This document shows positions 13,997 through 23,300 of a stretch of 64,000 nt of DNA, piece after piece; the stretch's first letter is position 1, and each line of letters starts with the position of its first letter. The DNA comes from Phaeodactylum tricornutum CCAP 1055/1 (Eukaryota; Bacillariophyta; Bacillariophyceae; Surirellales; Neidiaceae). The position numbers were made by a program, and so were the translations under genes. The notes beneath the pieces were generated by a model. It saw only the letters and a list, made by a program, of their open reading frames with translations, did not search any database and was not told the DNA's origin. The stretch is taken from the NCBI RefSeq assembly GCF_000150955.2, contig NC_011669.1, positions 1,866,993 to 1,930,992 on the forward strand, read 5' to 3'.

Positions 13997-14596
13997 ATGG
14001 CGCACGAACCCACGAATAGGCGTGATAGAAAGGTCTATGCTGCGATAGCGGCTGGCGCAACCGTGTTTGGCACCATGGCTCTGATTGCTCCTTTTGTAGT
14101 ATCCCGATCGAAACTTCCCTATATGGCAACACCAAGCGGAAAAGTACGTCGGGCGCTAAACTATCTTCGAAAGAACGGGCACGCATGCCATGTTTTCGCC
14201 GATTTGGGCAGCGGTGATGGCGAAGCTGTTTATCGAGCGGCACAAGCTGGCTACCGCCGAGCGGTAGGAATTGAGCTCAACTATACTTTGGCGGGTTTGG
14301 CAAAGATGCGAAGGCTTTTTTGGACGAAAAACGAACGAAAGCGTACTTCGTTTTATTGCCAGGACATGTTTCACTATGACATTCGTGCTGCCGACACTGT
14401 CATGGTTTTTGGAGTCAAGCCGCTAATGCAGTCCCTTAGCGCGAAATTGAAACGGGAGTGTCAACCTGGCGCACACGTTATGTCGTATCGCTTCCGACTA
14501 CCTCTGTGCGAAGAGAAGTCCGATACTAATCTACTGCGCGCCAAAATCATATACGACGTGGAAGAAATGCGAATATATCGTGTACAAAAGGGATGA
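13997..14596 (+). CDS. FAM173/ATPSCKMT-type lysine methyltransferase
   Basis: A single exon of 199 aa. An N-terminal hydrophobic helix (about residues 13-36) is followed by PYMATPSGKVRRAL, then the SAM-binding motif I at 69-76 (DLGSGDGE) and an acidic motif-II residue at GIELN (Glu93). This order of membrane helix, P-Y-x-A-T-P and a seven-beta-strand Rossmann core is that of the FAM173 family. In animals these are mitochondrial enzymes that trimethylate a lysine of ATP synthase subunit c or of the ADP/ATP translocase. Mitochondrial location and substrate are inferred from the family. An alternative is an unassigned member of the same fold. Confidence 0.75.
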   Translation: MAHEPTNRRDRKVYAAIAAGATVFGTMALIAPFVVSRSKLPYMATPSGKVRRALNYLRKNGHACHVFADLGSGDGEAVYRAAQAGYRRAVGIELNYTLAGLAKMRRLFWTKNERKRTSFYCQDMFHYDIRAADTVMVFGVKPLMQSLSAKLKRECQPGAHVMSYRFRLPLCEEKSDTNLLRAKIIYDVEEMRIYRVQKG

Positions 14597-14654
14597 TACA
14601 AGATAAACAAGGATCCCCTAACTTAGCGAAATAGCAAAACAACTTGAGAAACAA

Positions 14655-15290
14655 TCAAGTCTTCTGTCTCTTGTTAGAAGGTTCGTCGTCGTTGTCTTCA
14701 TCATCGTCGTCATCGTCTTCGTCATCATCAACCTCGACAACTTCGTCATCATCGTCGTCGTCATCTTCCAATTCCTCTTCTTCTTCCTCTTCATCGTCGT
14801 CATCATCATCACCGCCAGCATCTTCGTAATCCTCAGGGTCGTCCTCAATCAGTTCCTGCCGAACAAGCGCGCTTGTCCCTAGTTCTGCATTGTCATCGTT
14901 GTTATCATCCTCCTCTTCGTCGTCGTCATCGTCTCCTTCATCACCCTGTTATGGAAGCAAAAACGTAGTTAGCAAACCTCTGTGATTGTGCGACAGGCAG
15001 TAAATTACAACAAATCAATGGATTACCTCTTCTGCGTCGTCCCCTCCATCGTCTTGCTGATCGTCTCCTGCTCCTTCGTCGTCATCTGCACCAGCATCGT
15101 CGTCATCGTCGTTGTCTTCATCCGTATCTTCATCCCCAAGTTCGATTTCGGCTTCCTCCTCGTCATCATCATCGCCTTCCTCGTCGTCATCGTCTCCGCC
15201 CTCGGGATCTCCCGCAAACGCTTCAACGTCGCCTTCCTCCTCGAAATTACCCAGTGCATCGCCTGGTTCGTCGTCTTCAAAGTCGGACAT
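14655..15290 (-). CDS. Highly acidic nuclear protein, prothymosin-like
   Basis: Two exons, 15290-15027 and 14945-14655, joined in phase 0 over an 81-bp intron, encode about 184 aa. Most residues are Asp and Glu, in runs of up to seven. The start is MSDFEDDEPGD. The only basic cluster is the C-terminal SNKRQKT, which resembles the nuclear signal at the end of prothymosin alpha (TKKQKT). Such proteins bind histones or act as chaperones by charge. True homology cannot be claimed because composition alone would give this similarity. The clean intron and the basic tail argue that it is a real gene and not a GAA/GAT simple repeat. Confidence 0.7.
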
Positions 15291-15375
15291 GATAATATTT
15301 GTCTGAAAACAAAGATAGACGAATGAGAACCGGTGACATCGAGCATTCATGATTCATTTTAGACACGGATCAAAA

Positions 15376-15788
15376 CTAAGCGTAAGTCATGGAAGCGGTC
15401 ACGCCAGCCGGGTCACTGGCACATACGGTGTCTTTTCCGAGAAAGATTCTCGAGTAAGGTACGCGGCGCTGGTACTCCATTCTACGTTGCCTGGCACCCG
15501 CGATGAAAGCATAGCGGCTCAGGATGGTGTTTCCCTGAAATTCGAAAAAGCCGATCACACAGCGCGGATTCCGAAAATTGCGGGCAGCAACATCCAAGAT
15601 CGGTAAGATCGAAAGCTTGGTATCATACCCAACTTTAATGCTTTGTTCCACTGTTCTCAGAAAATTCCGGTACTAAAAGAGAGGTCTTCCACGTCTTGAA
15701 GTAACATGGCAGACTTGTCTCTCGGACTCGTAACGAAAACAACCTTCCCCGCACCAATGAGCCCAAGACGGGAGTACCTAGCCTCCAT
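15376..15788 (-). CDS. Possible small gene or degraded coding region, function unknown
   Basis: An ATG at 15788 opens MEARYSRLGLIGAGKVVFVT and runs 43 codons to a stop. A second frame then reads IKVGYDTKLSILPILDVAARN, FEFQGNTILSRYAFIAG and ends at 15376. Both halves look like protein (hydrophobic strands alternating with charged turns). They can be joined in frame by treating GTACCGG...TTAAAG as a 41-bp intron, which is short for this genome. A frameshifted relic is the alternative. No family was recognised. Confidence 0.3.
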
Positions 15789-16683
15789 GTCATTCGAACC
15801 TTCCCACTAAAGACAATGTGAGCTCCTCCGATGTACACTTACTTTCAATGATCACTGTCGATCTAAAATTCGTTTCGCAAGGTCTTTGTCAGGTATTTTC
15901 AGGGAAACAGGCTATCGAAAATTGTGATGAGAAATGTTGTGGAAGCATGTGTCCAGAAATATGCTCAGATCGTACCTGATGTGATCGTAGAGTTTTGACG
16001 TACGTAGCAATGCAGTACTTATCTTACCTATAGATTGTACTGGGTTTTGGGCTCAATCCAATTTGCTTGGTTTTTGGCCTCGTAAGTAGTGAGGGAACAC
16101 ATTCGTCGCTCAACAAGGCAACACAAAAACCACTCGCGATCGCCGGCTGCAGTTCTCTTTTCGCATATTCCGGAGAGCTTCTGATGAAGGTGGAGTCTGT
16201 TGCGCGCGCCTAATATCGATTACTTAGAGACGATCGACATAACCCCCCGGTTGATCGCATCTGGTACTCAAATAAGCGTTATAAAGTACGTCCCGGATAT
16301 CTTTGACGTGGCGGTATACCATGTATCCCGCTTTCTTGTTTTTTGGTTCGCGTGAAAAGTAAAGTTCCGAGCTCCTTTTCGTGACGTGGTTTTGTCTTGA
16401 TCTCTGGCATTGTTTGACGGTGAAATCAAAATTCGATCGTTCCTGCTGCGTCCAGCCACAAACCGATGGGGCACGTGGAGTCCATTTTTGAAACGTTGTA
16501 GGACATACGCGTGGGGGCACCGACGATTTCGAACGGCACCACGGAAACAAAGCGAGGCACGCCAACAAACCATCCATCATCAGCCGGAACGACGCAGAAA
16601 CGTAGCCTCACTTTCTGCCACTATTCGACGTTGCCTCCGCATCCGATCAGATCGCCTAGTTCATTGAAACTTTACAGTTTATA
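15789..16683. other. Intergenic region upstream of the RRM-like plastid gene
   Basis: This 0.9-kb stretch holds no gene I can support. A minus-strand open frame at 16224-16580 has no domain and no plastid or signal motif. A near match to the intergenic element (TTACAGTTT) lies about 4 bp before the ATG of the next gene. Confidence 0.35.
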
Positions 16684-17448
16684 ATGGTCCAGATTCGTGT
16701 ATTGGTTCTTGCGGCTTCACTTTCACTCGTGTCGGCATGGGTGCCATCTTTCAGACGCAGCCTCGCTCCGTCTAGCACGACAGCTCGGCGGATGGCGATA
16801 GACTATAACGACCCTATCGTAGGCGAAGAATTCAACAAGGTGCAACCCATGGCGTTCGAAGACGTTGAACAAGAACTACGCGAAAAGGGTATTCCGGTCC
16901 CGCCGACGATGAACGAAATGGAAATAAAACTCATGCTAGTAGAAATGCGTTTACGCCTGTCGGGAAAGCTAGCTGGACAGACAGAGAAAAAGCGACCGGC
17001 CAAGTTCTCTTCCAAATTTGAAGAAGCTATGTGGACGAAGCCAATGTTTAAGGAGTTCTACGATGAGCTAAAGCAGAAGGGAGATCACAACGCACAGAAT
17101 GTAGTTGCCGAGTATCTTAACGACAAGACCCTGGCTTTGCAACGATATGGCAAGGATTATAAGGCCGTCATTCGACGAGCTGAAGCAGCTTTGACTGCAG
17201 CACCTCCTGTAAATTCACCGACTCTCAAGTTTTCGGGATTTCCGGCCAATATGGGTGAGAGCGGGTGCAAGATGACACTGGAAGCTCTCGGTACGATTGT
17301 CGGATTCGAATGCCACGTTTCCGAAGACCTACCGATTTTAACCGGCACAGTCACATTTGACGACATCGAGTCAGCTAAAAAGGCAGTAGCGCAGTACAAT
17401 GGTATGGACATGGGAATGGGTACTAAGCTGGAGATTGCCTCCGTTTAA
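16684..17448 (+). CDS. Plastid-targeted RRM-like protein
   Basis: A single exon of 254 aa. The leader MVQIRVLVLAASLSLVSAWVP is a signal peptide with a W-type plastid motif (SAW-VP), followed by a Ser/Arg-rich transit segment. The middle is helical and charged. The last 75 residues, from TLKFSGFPANMGE through GTVTFDDIESAKKAVAQYNG to TKLEIASV, fit the beta-alpha-beta-beta-alpha-beta layout of an RNA recognition motif. The aromatic RNP1/RNP2 residues are only partly kept. It probably works on plastid RNA or ribosomes (inference). It could also be a non-RNA ferredoxin-like fold. Confidence 0.7.
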   Translation: MVQIRVLVLAASLSLVSAWVPSFRRSLAPSSTTARRMAIDYNDPIVGEEFNKVQPMAFEDVEQELREKGIPVPPTMNEMEIKLMLVEMRLRLSGKLAGQTEKKRPAKFSSKFEEAMWTKPMFKEFYDELKQKGDHNAQNVVAEYLNDKTLALQRYGKDYKAVIRRAEAALTAAPPVNSPTLKFSGFPANMGESGCKMTLEALGTIVGFECHVSEDLPILTGTVTFDDIESAKKAVAQYNGMDMGMGTKLEIASV

Positions 17449-17556
17449 GAGTCATCTCTTGGATCGATTAGAATGAAAGTTATGAACCATGACAGAAACA
17501 AACAAACCAGTAGAACAACACTAAAGCAAAATATGCCTTTATCCAATATGACTGAC

Positions 17557-19515
17557 TTATGCAATACCTATCTCGGCTTGGAGACTATCAAGCGAGGCAG
17601 CACCCTGCCTAGGGTAAACCTGCCTTACAAATACGCGATCCCAATATGGAGGACTTTTTTCCATTGGTTTACCATCGTGAAACTTGTATTTGTACATGTC
17701 AATACGTATGTATTTGGGTTGGTACTGCACGTCTGGGAAAGGATTCCTTCGTAGTAGGTTCAAGACATCGGGATCTTGCTGCAAGAGTCGTATCATGAAG
17801 CTATACAACCATGGACTCCTTTCAATAGTATGCAAAGTAGACGCAACCCACATTTGCCAGTCGATGCGATAGTGATACGGTGATATCCATCGTGGCTTTT
17901 CGTTGACGTTGCCGCGTTTGACTTTAAAATCATATTCAATCCAATCATCATCAAAGCTGGTCGCTGCCGAAATGACAAATTCCAGGCGCTCTTCTTCAAC
18001 AGTCCCAAACGCCCCGTATGTATTTATAAGCTGCAAAGGATCGTAACAAGAATTCATAATTTGTTTTGTCGACATGAGATTGCGTACCACAGGTCGACTG
18101 AGTTGTAAAATTACGCCAAAAAAAGTCACGCTCACGATTTGTCTCAGAATAGAAGGCCTGCTGGTTGCCACCGCGAAGACTGCAGCTTGCTGCATAGCTG
18201 GCGAAAACATTCTTCCCACCAAAGCATCATCTAAACACATGATTGCGGGAATCATTGTTAGCCAGTTCAAGAAGCTGAAATTTCCCGAGCATATAAGGAT
18301 ACTTTGAAAGATAAGTTGAATCGTTCCACCAAGGCGACGCAACTGGACCGGCAATCCTGGTAGAATTAATAGCCACGGGGCGATCAATTCCACAAAATGA
18401 TTGACAAGTACTTCTTGCTTGTGCCACCAACCCGGCATCCGATGAAAGTGGCGCGACAAAGGATTCGGCACCGGTTGCGTTTCGTAAAAGTAGTTCATGG
18501 CCGTCAAATCCTTCCACTTTGCGTCCCCACTGCGCAGCTTGATCAACCCCGCTCCAAGCATTATTCGAAACAGCATCCACCGAACCGTCCACTGAACCAA
18601 GACAGGGACAGGCACCTTCGCTATGGGATTGAGAGACCAGAATGGGACAAGAAAAAGGGTATGGAAAAGAACTTCGGCCAGTAGCGGCTCCCATCCGAAC
18701 GCGTAAAAAGGACCGCCAACCGTCATCAGCGAGCGCTGACATATCCATAAAGCAAGAACTATCGGGACATTGGCTGCTCCTAAACCAAAAACAACGATAG
18801 AAAGAAGAATTCCAGCTATAGCGATACCATCAAGCCATGGATTCAGACTGGTTCGGTCTTTTGCTAGCCAGAGAAGACTGATAGCTGGATGATCCATGGA
18901 ATCCGATCGATCCCAAAGTCGTTCTCGACAATTGACGAGCAGAGGATTTTCATCGATTGCCTCGCCTATCCGACGAGGCAGTTTTTTCCACTGAAAAATT
19001 CGCCGTAGACGAGACGCGACTGTCACGTCGGTAATGGTAGCTCGAGTTGTAGAAGATGTCTGCTCACGGCAGTCCAATCTACGTTGGCGCTTCATTTTTC
19101 CACGTTCTTGTGCTTTGTCCAGCAAAATTTTGGCTGGCGCAATACCACGATCTCCAACCAAGGCTTTGTTTTGACGCCATGCAACGGTAAATGCTACAGC
19201 CGAAACAAAGGCCATGGCACGGAGGAAAAGAATGCGAACGAGGAAGGTGGAGCGTGTAGTCAGGGGTTCTATCAACACATTGTCCACCAGAACCTTCAGG
19301 TGAGTTGCTGATCGTCGTCGTCGTGACGTGCCTTTAGAACGTCTGCTGAGTGATGTCGTTTGTTTAGCCGAGCCTACCGAGAAAGGCCCCGTCCTCACTC
19401 TTTGAAATGGACTCGCGTACACACGGTATGGAGGCGCGTTGAAGGCGGTCGAAAAAGTGGAAAGGATAAGCATTGAGAAAACTCTGACGGTGACCAAGAA
19501 TTGCTGATAGCGCAT
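17557..19515 (-). CDS. Lipase maturation factor (LMF1/2) family membrane protein with a plastid-like leader
   Basis: A single exon of 652 aa with several membrane helices. The LMF signature is clear: DLTAMNYFYETQPVPNPLSRH, then a WWHKQEVLVNHFVELIAPW block, SGNFSFLNWLTMIPA and CLDD. The C-terminal luminal-type domain includes RWISPYHYRIDWQMWVAS. In animals LMF1 is an ER protein needed for folding of dimeric lipases. Here the N-terminus MRYQQFLVTVRVFSMLILSTFSTAF-NAPP (cleavage after STAF, shown in two parts) ends in a TAF-NAP motif, like the diatom plastid motif, followed by a Ser/Arg-rich stretch. That would put it in the plastid or its surrounding membranes (inference). An ER or periplastid site is equally possible. 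Its 3' end lies about 108 bp from that of the convergent RRM gene. Confidence 0.88.
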   Translation of the reverse strand: MRYQQFLVTVRVFSMLILSTFSTAFNAPPYRVYASPFQRVRTGPFSVGSAKQTTSLSRRSKGTSRRRRSATHLKVLVDNVLIEPLTTRSTFLVRILFLRAMAFVSAVAFTVAWRQNKALVGDRGIAPAKILLDKAQERGKMKRQRRLDCREQTSSTTRATITDVTVASRLRRIFQWKKLPRRIGEAIDENPLLVNCRERLWDRSDSMDHPAISLLWLAKDRTSLNPWLDGIAIAGILLSIVVFGLGAANVPIVLALWICQRSLMTVGGPFYAFGWEPLLAEVLFHTLFLVPFWSLNPIAKVPVPVLVQWTVRWMLFRIMLGAGLIKLRSGDAKWKDLTAMNYFYETQPVPNPLSRHFHRMPGWWHKQEVLVNHFVELIAPWLLILPGLPVQLRRLGGTIQLIFQSILICSGNFSFLNWLTMIPAIMCLDDALVGRMFSPAMQQAAVFAVATSRPSILRQIVSVTFFGVILQLSRPVVRNLMSTKQIMNSCYDPLQLINTYGAFGTVEEERLEFVISAATSFDDDWIEYDFKVKRGNVNEKPRWISPYHYRIDWQMWVASTLHTIERSPWLYSFMIRLLQQDPDVLNLLRRNPFPDVQYQPKYIRIDMYKYKFHDGKPMEKSPPYWDRVFVRQVYPRQGAASLDSLQAEIGIA

Positions 19516-19876
19516 TCCGGACAGCTTTCAAGTCTCGGACTCTTCTGCTGTGGATCAATCGTCATTCGCCCATAGAAAGTCGAGATTCTTCGGAAGACAA
19601 TTTCGTCTTACCAATGTGATTATCTACAAATGTAAATTCCGATGGATGCACCCATTCCAGAGAATATGAACTTCTGGCTTTTGTCATGATCACACTTTTC
19701 GACGTTTCAGGAAAGACGTTCACAGCTATTATATCTATGCGACACAAATTTATCCAATGTAAACGCTCAAATGTTGAGGATAATGTGTCCAACGCAATCG
19801 ATCGGACACACAAAGTTTGTCCCGAACTCCACAAGAGAATCTGGTCTCACCATCACTTTATCGAACTGTCATAACC

Positions 19877-21187
19877 ATGAGCAAGCGCCGTGTATCGTTG
19901 CAAACAATGAAAACTAGCTTGATTTTTCTGCTAGCTTTTTGCCGCCCTTCCTACTCATTTGTCTTACCTACCAATGCACAGAGAAGTTCGAAAAGTACGG
20001 CATGCTTTGGAATTGGCGAATGGCGCGACACCTTTTTCAATTTCCCAGGCGCCGGAGACGATCGCCGGATCGGCACCGAGTCTGGACCGCCACCTAAAGA
20101 AGTCTGCATCTTGCCTTTTCCCTTCGTCGAAGTACTACTGCAAGGTGAAACCAAGCAGTTGCGTCTGTATGAAGAGCGTTTTATCAAGCTGTTCGATGAT
20201 GCTATGAAGAACCACAGCGGCGTCGTGGCAATGGGTACGTGCACTTGTCCGTCTAGTTGGCTGATGAAAGAAGCCGCTAGCTCTGCTTTGACATGTCGCC
20301 ACCGCAATCGGTTTTATGTTTTTTGTATTGGATTTCCTTATCTTGAGAGGCTGCTATCGTTTTTGTGTCATAGGTTTGTTGGCCGATTCGGGCATCATCC
20401 AAACGGTGCCGCTATGTGAAATCGAAGCCTATAATCGCCTTGAAGGTTTTGGTATTTTTGTTACCATCCGTGCTGTTGGGAGGGCACAGCTAGTGGAAAT
20501 CGTTCAACAAGAGCCGTACCTCAAAGCCGTGTGTACCGAGCTTGCCGACAAGCTGCCGCCTAATCTAGAGTTACCGAATCTTGTGGCTAGTAACATTGAA
20601 AACTTTATGCTACTTTTGAGTAGCATGGAACATCGACTCCAACAGGCCAAGGCAAAAAATGGCAATACCGAGCAGGAAGAAGAGGACGCAGAAATGGAGC
20701 GTCGAATCAACATCGCTAAACTGGTATGTTGAACGAACAAATCACTTTTCAACTTAGACTCCATTATTTCTCACGTTGCTCCCTGCTTCGGTCGTAGGAT
20801 GATCGGTTCTATCAAGCTGACGATGACGAAGACTCGGAAGAAGACATCGAATTGGATCGCCGCGCACGTTTTCGACAAGCCTACGAAGTTGCCTGCTCCA
20901 CCGACACTCAAGGCTATTGCGTAGTGGACAAGACTTCGGATCGGACACCTCAGGAGCTCACAGCAATCAGCTGGGCCGCATTTTGCACGGAGCTTCTCCT
21001 GGAAGACGATGCTACGTTCCGAATACAAGCCTTAGACTCCGATAGTTTATTTGATCGCTTGAAGCTGGCATCGCACATGCTTCGAGATAAAAAGGCCCAA
21101 CTCCGCGTCAAGATGCAAAAAGCTGGTCTCAAATTCCGTGGCGAGGACTTGGACGAGGATGAACCCTCGATCGACGAGATGATATAA
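19877..21187 (+). CDS. Plastid-targeted LON substrate-binding (LON-N) domain protein
   Basis: Three exons, 19877-20234, 20374-20723 and 20798-21187 (introns 139 and 74 bp, phases 1 and 0), give 365 aa. An ATG at 19877 leads to a second at 19907 (MKTSLIFLLAFCRPSYSF-VLP), a signal peptide with the YSF-VLP plastid motif. The mature part has ILPFPFVEVLLQGETKQLRLYEERFIKLFDDA, GLLADSG, IGVRA-like strands (FVTIRAVGRAQL) and a C-terminal helical region with LDSDSLFDRLKLASHMLRDK (positions described in parts). This is the PUA-like fold of the Lon protease N-terminal domain. There is no ATPase or protease domain, as in the plant and cyanobacterial stand-alone LON-N proteins. It may hand substrates to a plastid protease (inference). 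Confidence 0.8.
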
Positions 21188-21191
21188 CCCA

Positions 21192-22763
21192 TTAATCCTG
21201 TTTGCTATGCCAAAAGGATCTTACTTTTCGGCGAAAATCCGTTTCGAGGACGTATGCAAGTGAAACGATTCCAACTCCGCAACTCATACCCACGCCGACA
21301 TGTTCTAGAGCCAATCGGAGCCAGCTGGTACTACCAGCTACTGCTTCAAGTTGGACGATACGTGTCGTGAATCTGGTCAGGGAGACCTGTGTCAAACAGT
21401 AGGACCCGAAAAATGCTAGAATGATAATTCGACGCGGAAATATTTGACCCAATAGTTGCGCTAGGGTAGACCGATAGGATTGGTTCTGCCGAGTCGAAAA
21501 ATAATCTGCTGCGTAGTGAACCGAATAAGCTCCGCGAAGGAACATGGCTGTACAGTTGGCTCCTACCAAGCCTACCGTACCAGCCCAGCCAACAACGATG
21601 GGAGCAGAGACGGCAAACAGAGCACCAATAATCCCGTGCATGACGCCCAATCGTCCCATATCCCTACCACTGGATGCAACACCGTATACAAAGGCCTCCG
21701 TCATCCCGTTCCATGCCAAAAATGCCGTGTAAACGCAAAACGCACTCAAGACAGCGGTCGCTTCTTGGTTATCACCCCAATTTCGCCCCGCCAGAGCATT
21801 CAACACAATGGTGGTGTAATTCACGGCGAGGCAACTAAAGACAAATCCCACGTACATGACAACTTTGATGAGAACAGTGTAAGATTCGAGTAACGGTTGT
21901 ACCGGGCCGTTGGCCAATCGACTCCACAAAAGTCGCCCATTTTCTTCAACGGGTTGCAGGATAATACGAGCCGCCATACCTCCATAGGCACTGCCCATGG
22001 CATACACGCCTTGGTCGTAACTATTACTCATTGTCGACAAGACGATGCGATCGGCTTCCGTGAGAAAATGCTTGAAAATGCCTTGGATAGTAAAGACCAT
22101 CGTCAGGTAACAAGTTGAGTGATCAAGCTGATTCCATACAAAGCCGTTCAGTCTCGACCACACCGCCTTGTACAAAACGATGAAGTACACGATCGCGTAT
22201 ACCAATTGAGCGAGGCCAAATGCGGTGACAGGCTGATTTGTTTGCCAATACCGAAGCGCCACAACGGTAGCAACGGTCTTTCCAACCGTCGCGATTCCTT
22301 CCGCCTTGGCCTTGACGGCCACATCAAGCTCGCGCAGTACGAGCAGAACGGCCGGTTCCGCCCAACCCTCGATACAAGACGCCACACAAAAGAGTACACC
22401 AGCAACACGATAATCGGGGTCGTCCGAACGTGCCGTCAAACGCCAGTGCCCAATAAGCGCCGCCACAGAAATCAACGTAGCAACCGGGACACTCAACCAA
22501 GCAACGTTCCAGTTGGCGTCCTTCACGTTCCTCGTCAACGCTAGTCGAAAGCCTTCGCGACTCAAAAATAACACTGTCGTGAGAATTAACTCGAGCTGAA
22601 TCGAGGCCTTGCCCAAACTTGTTGGATCCAAGACTCGCAACGTCCATTGGGTGCATCCGAAGGACACCAGACGCAACATCAATGTTGCCAGTGTTCCCCG
22701 AGCGGCCTTTCGTGCAGTATCGTGCTGCTCTTCCTGCTTTCGGGCATCCTTCTTCACCGACAT
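21192..22763 (-). CDS. RFT1: RFT1, ER oligosaccharide-lipid translocation protein
   Basis: A single exon of 523 aa. The start is MSVKKDARKQ at 22763, since the frame upstream offers only a TTG. Conserved RFT1 features include RLVSFGCTQWTLRVLDP, SLGKASIQLELILTTVLF, LSREGFRLALTRN and YAMGSAYGGMAARIILQP with EENGR (given in parts), plus about a dozen hydrophobic helices of the MOP flippase superfamily. RFT1 acts in the ER on the Man5GlcNAc2-PP-dolichol step of N-glycosylation. Whether it is the flippase itself is debated. Its stop lies 4 bp from the stop of the convergent LON-N gene, so the two 3' UTRs must overlap. Confidence 0.9.
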   Translation of the reverse strand: MSVKKDARKQEEQHDTARKAARGTLATLMLRLVSFGCTQWTLRVLDPTSLGKASIQLELILTTVLFLSREGFRLALTRNVKDANWNVAWLSVPVATLISVAALIGHWRLTARSDDPDYRVAGVLFCVASCIEGWAEPAVLLVLRELDVAVKAKAEGIATVGKTVATVVALRYWQTNQPVTAFGLAQLVYAIVYFIVLYKAVWSRLNGFVWNQLDHSTCYLTMVFTIQGIFKHFLTEADRIVLSTMSNSYDQGVYAMGSAYGGMAARIILQPVEENGRLLWSRLANGPVQPLLESYTVLIKVVMYVGFVFSCLAVNYTTIVLNALAGRNWGDNQEATAVLSAFCVYTAFLAWNGMTEAFVYGVASSGRDMGRLGVMHGIIGALFAVSAPIVVGWAGTVGLVGANCTAMFLRGAYSVHYAADYFSTRQNQSYRSTLAQLLGQIFPRRIIILAFFGSYCLTQVSLTRFTTRIVQLEAVAGSTSWLRLALEHVGVGMSCGVGIVSLAYVLETDFRRKVRSFWHSKQD

Positions 22764-23300
22764 GATGCACAAACAAAAGCGAATCAGTGAACACGTTTAA
22801 TAGCAGGAAATGGACTACGGCAGAGTCTAATGTAAGGCGTCTGCAGTCCGCATTGCAACGAATGGATCATCCCTCGATGGAACCATGAAGTGACCGGACT
22901 ATCTGTATCCAAATATTCAAATTCGAAATCCGAGCAAACCTTACCAGAATGTGATCGACGCTCAGTCTGCCTGTCTGCCGTAGTTTGTGTGGCTCCCTGT
23001 GGCACTCACGTCAGCGAGACACTCACTGTCAATCGTGTGCTGAGAGTAATTGTGCATAACGTACGCCGGTCTGACACACCCGAAAGTCACTGTCAGTCTC
23101 ACGAAGAAATGCAATCCGGCAAAAGCAATCAAACTCACTGTCGTTCCGGGCAAAGCAAGACAGGACAGGACGTTCATATGGAGGAAAGTGAAGGTGAACT
23201 CTGAAATCCAGCCTCCATTAGTCGCAATCAATTCGACTCTCAGTAAGCTTTCGTTCCGTTGACCACTAATTCCCTGAATAGAAGGTTACGCTCAGCAATC
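22764..23300. promoter_or_regulatory. Divergent promoter region, RFT1 / plastid protein
   Basis: The 537-bp spacer contains TCACTGTCA at 23023-23031 and again at 23087-23095, and a TCACTGTCG near match at 23135-23143. All are members of the TNACWGTNA element family and are spaced about 50-65 bp apart. No open frame with a recognisable domain is present. Confidence 0.4.

Noticed and set aside
14644-15306. Plus-strand Ser/Val-rich open frames (14644-14829, 14982-15326)
   Set aside because: They are mirror images of the Asp/Glu-rich minus-strand gene; GAC/GAT runs read as serine and valine on the other strand.
15789-16683. Minus-strand frame at 16224-16580 as a gene
   Set aside because: No domain, no homologous pattern and no intron evidence; two competing frames cover the same bases.
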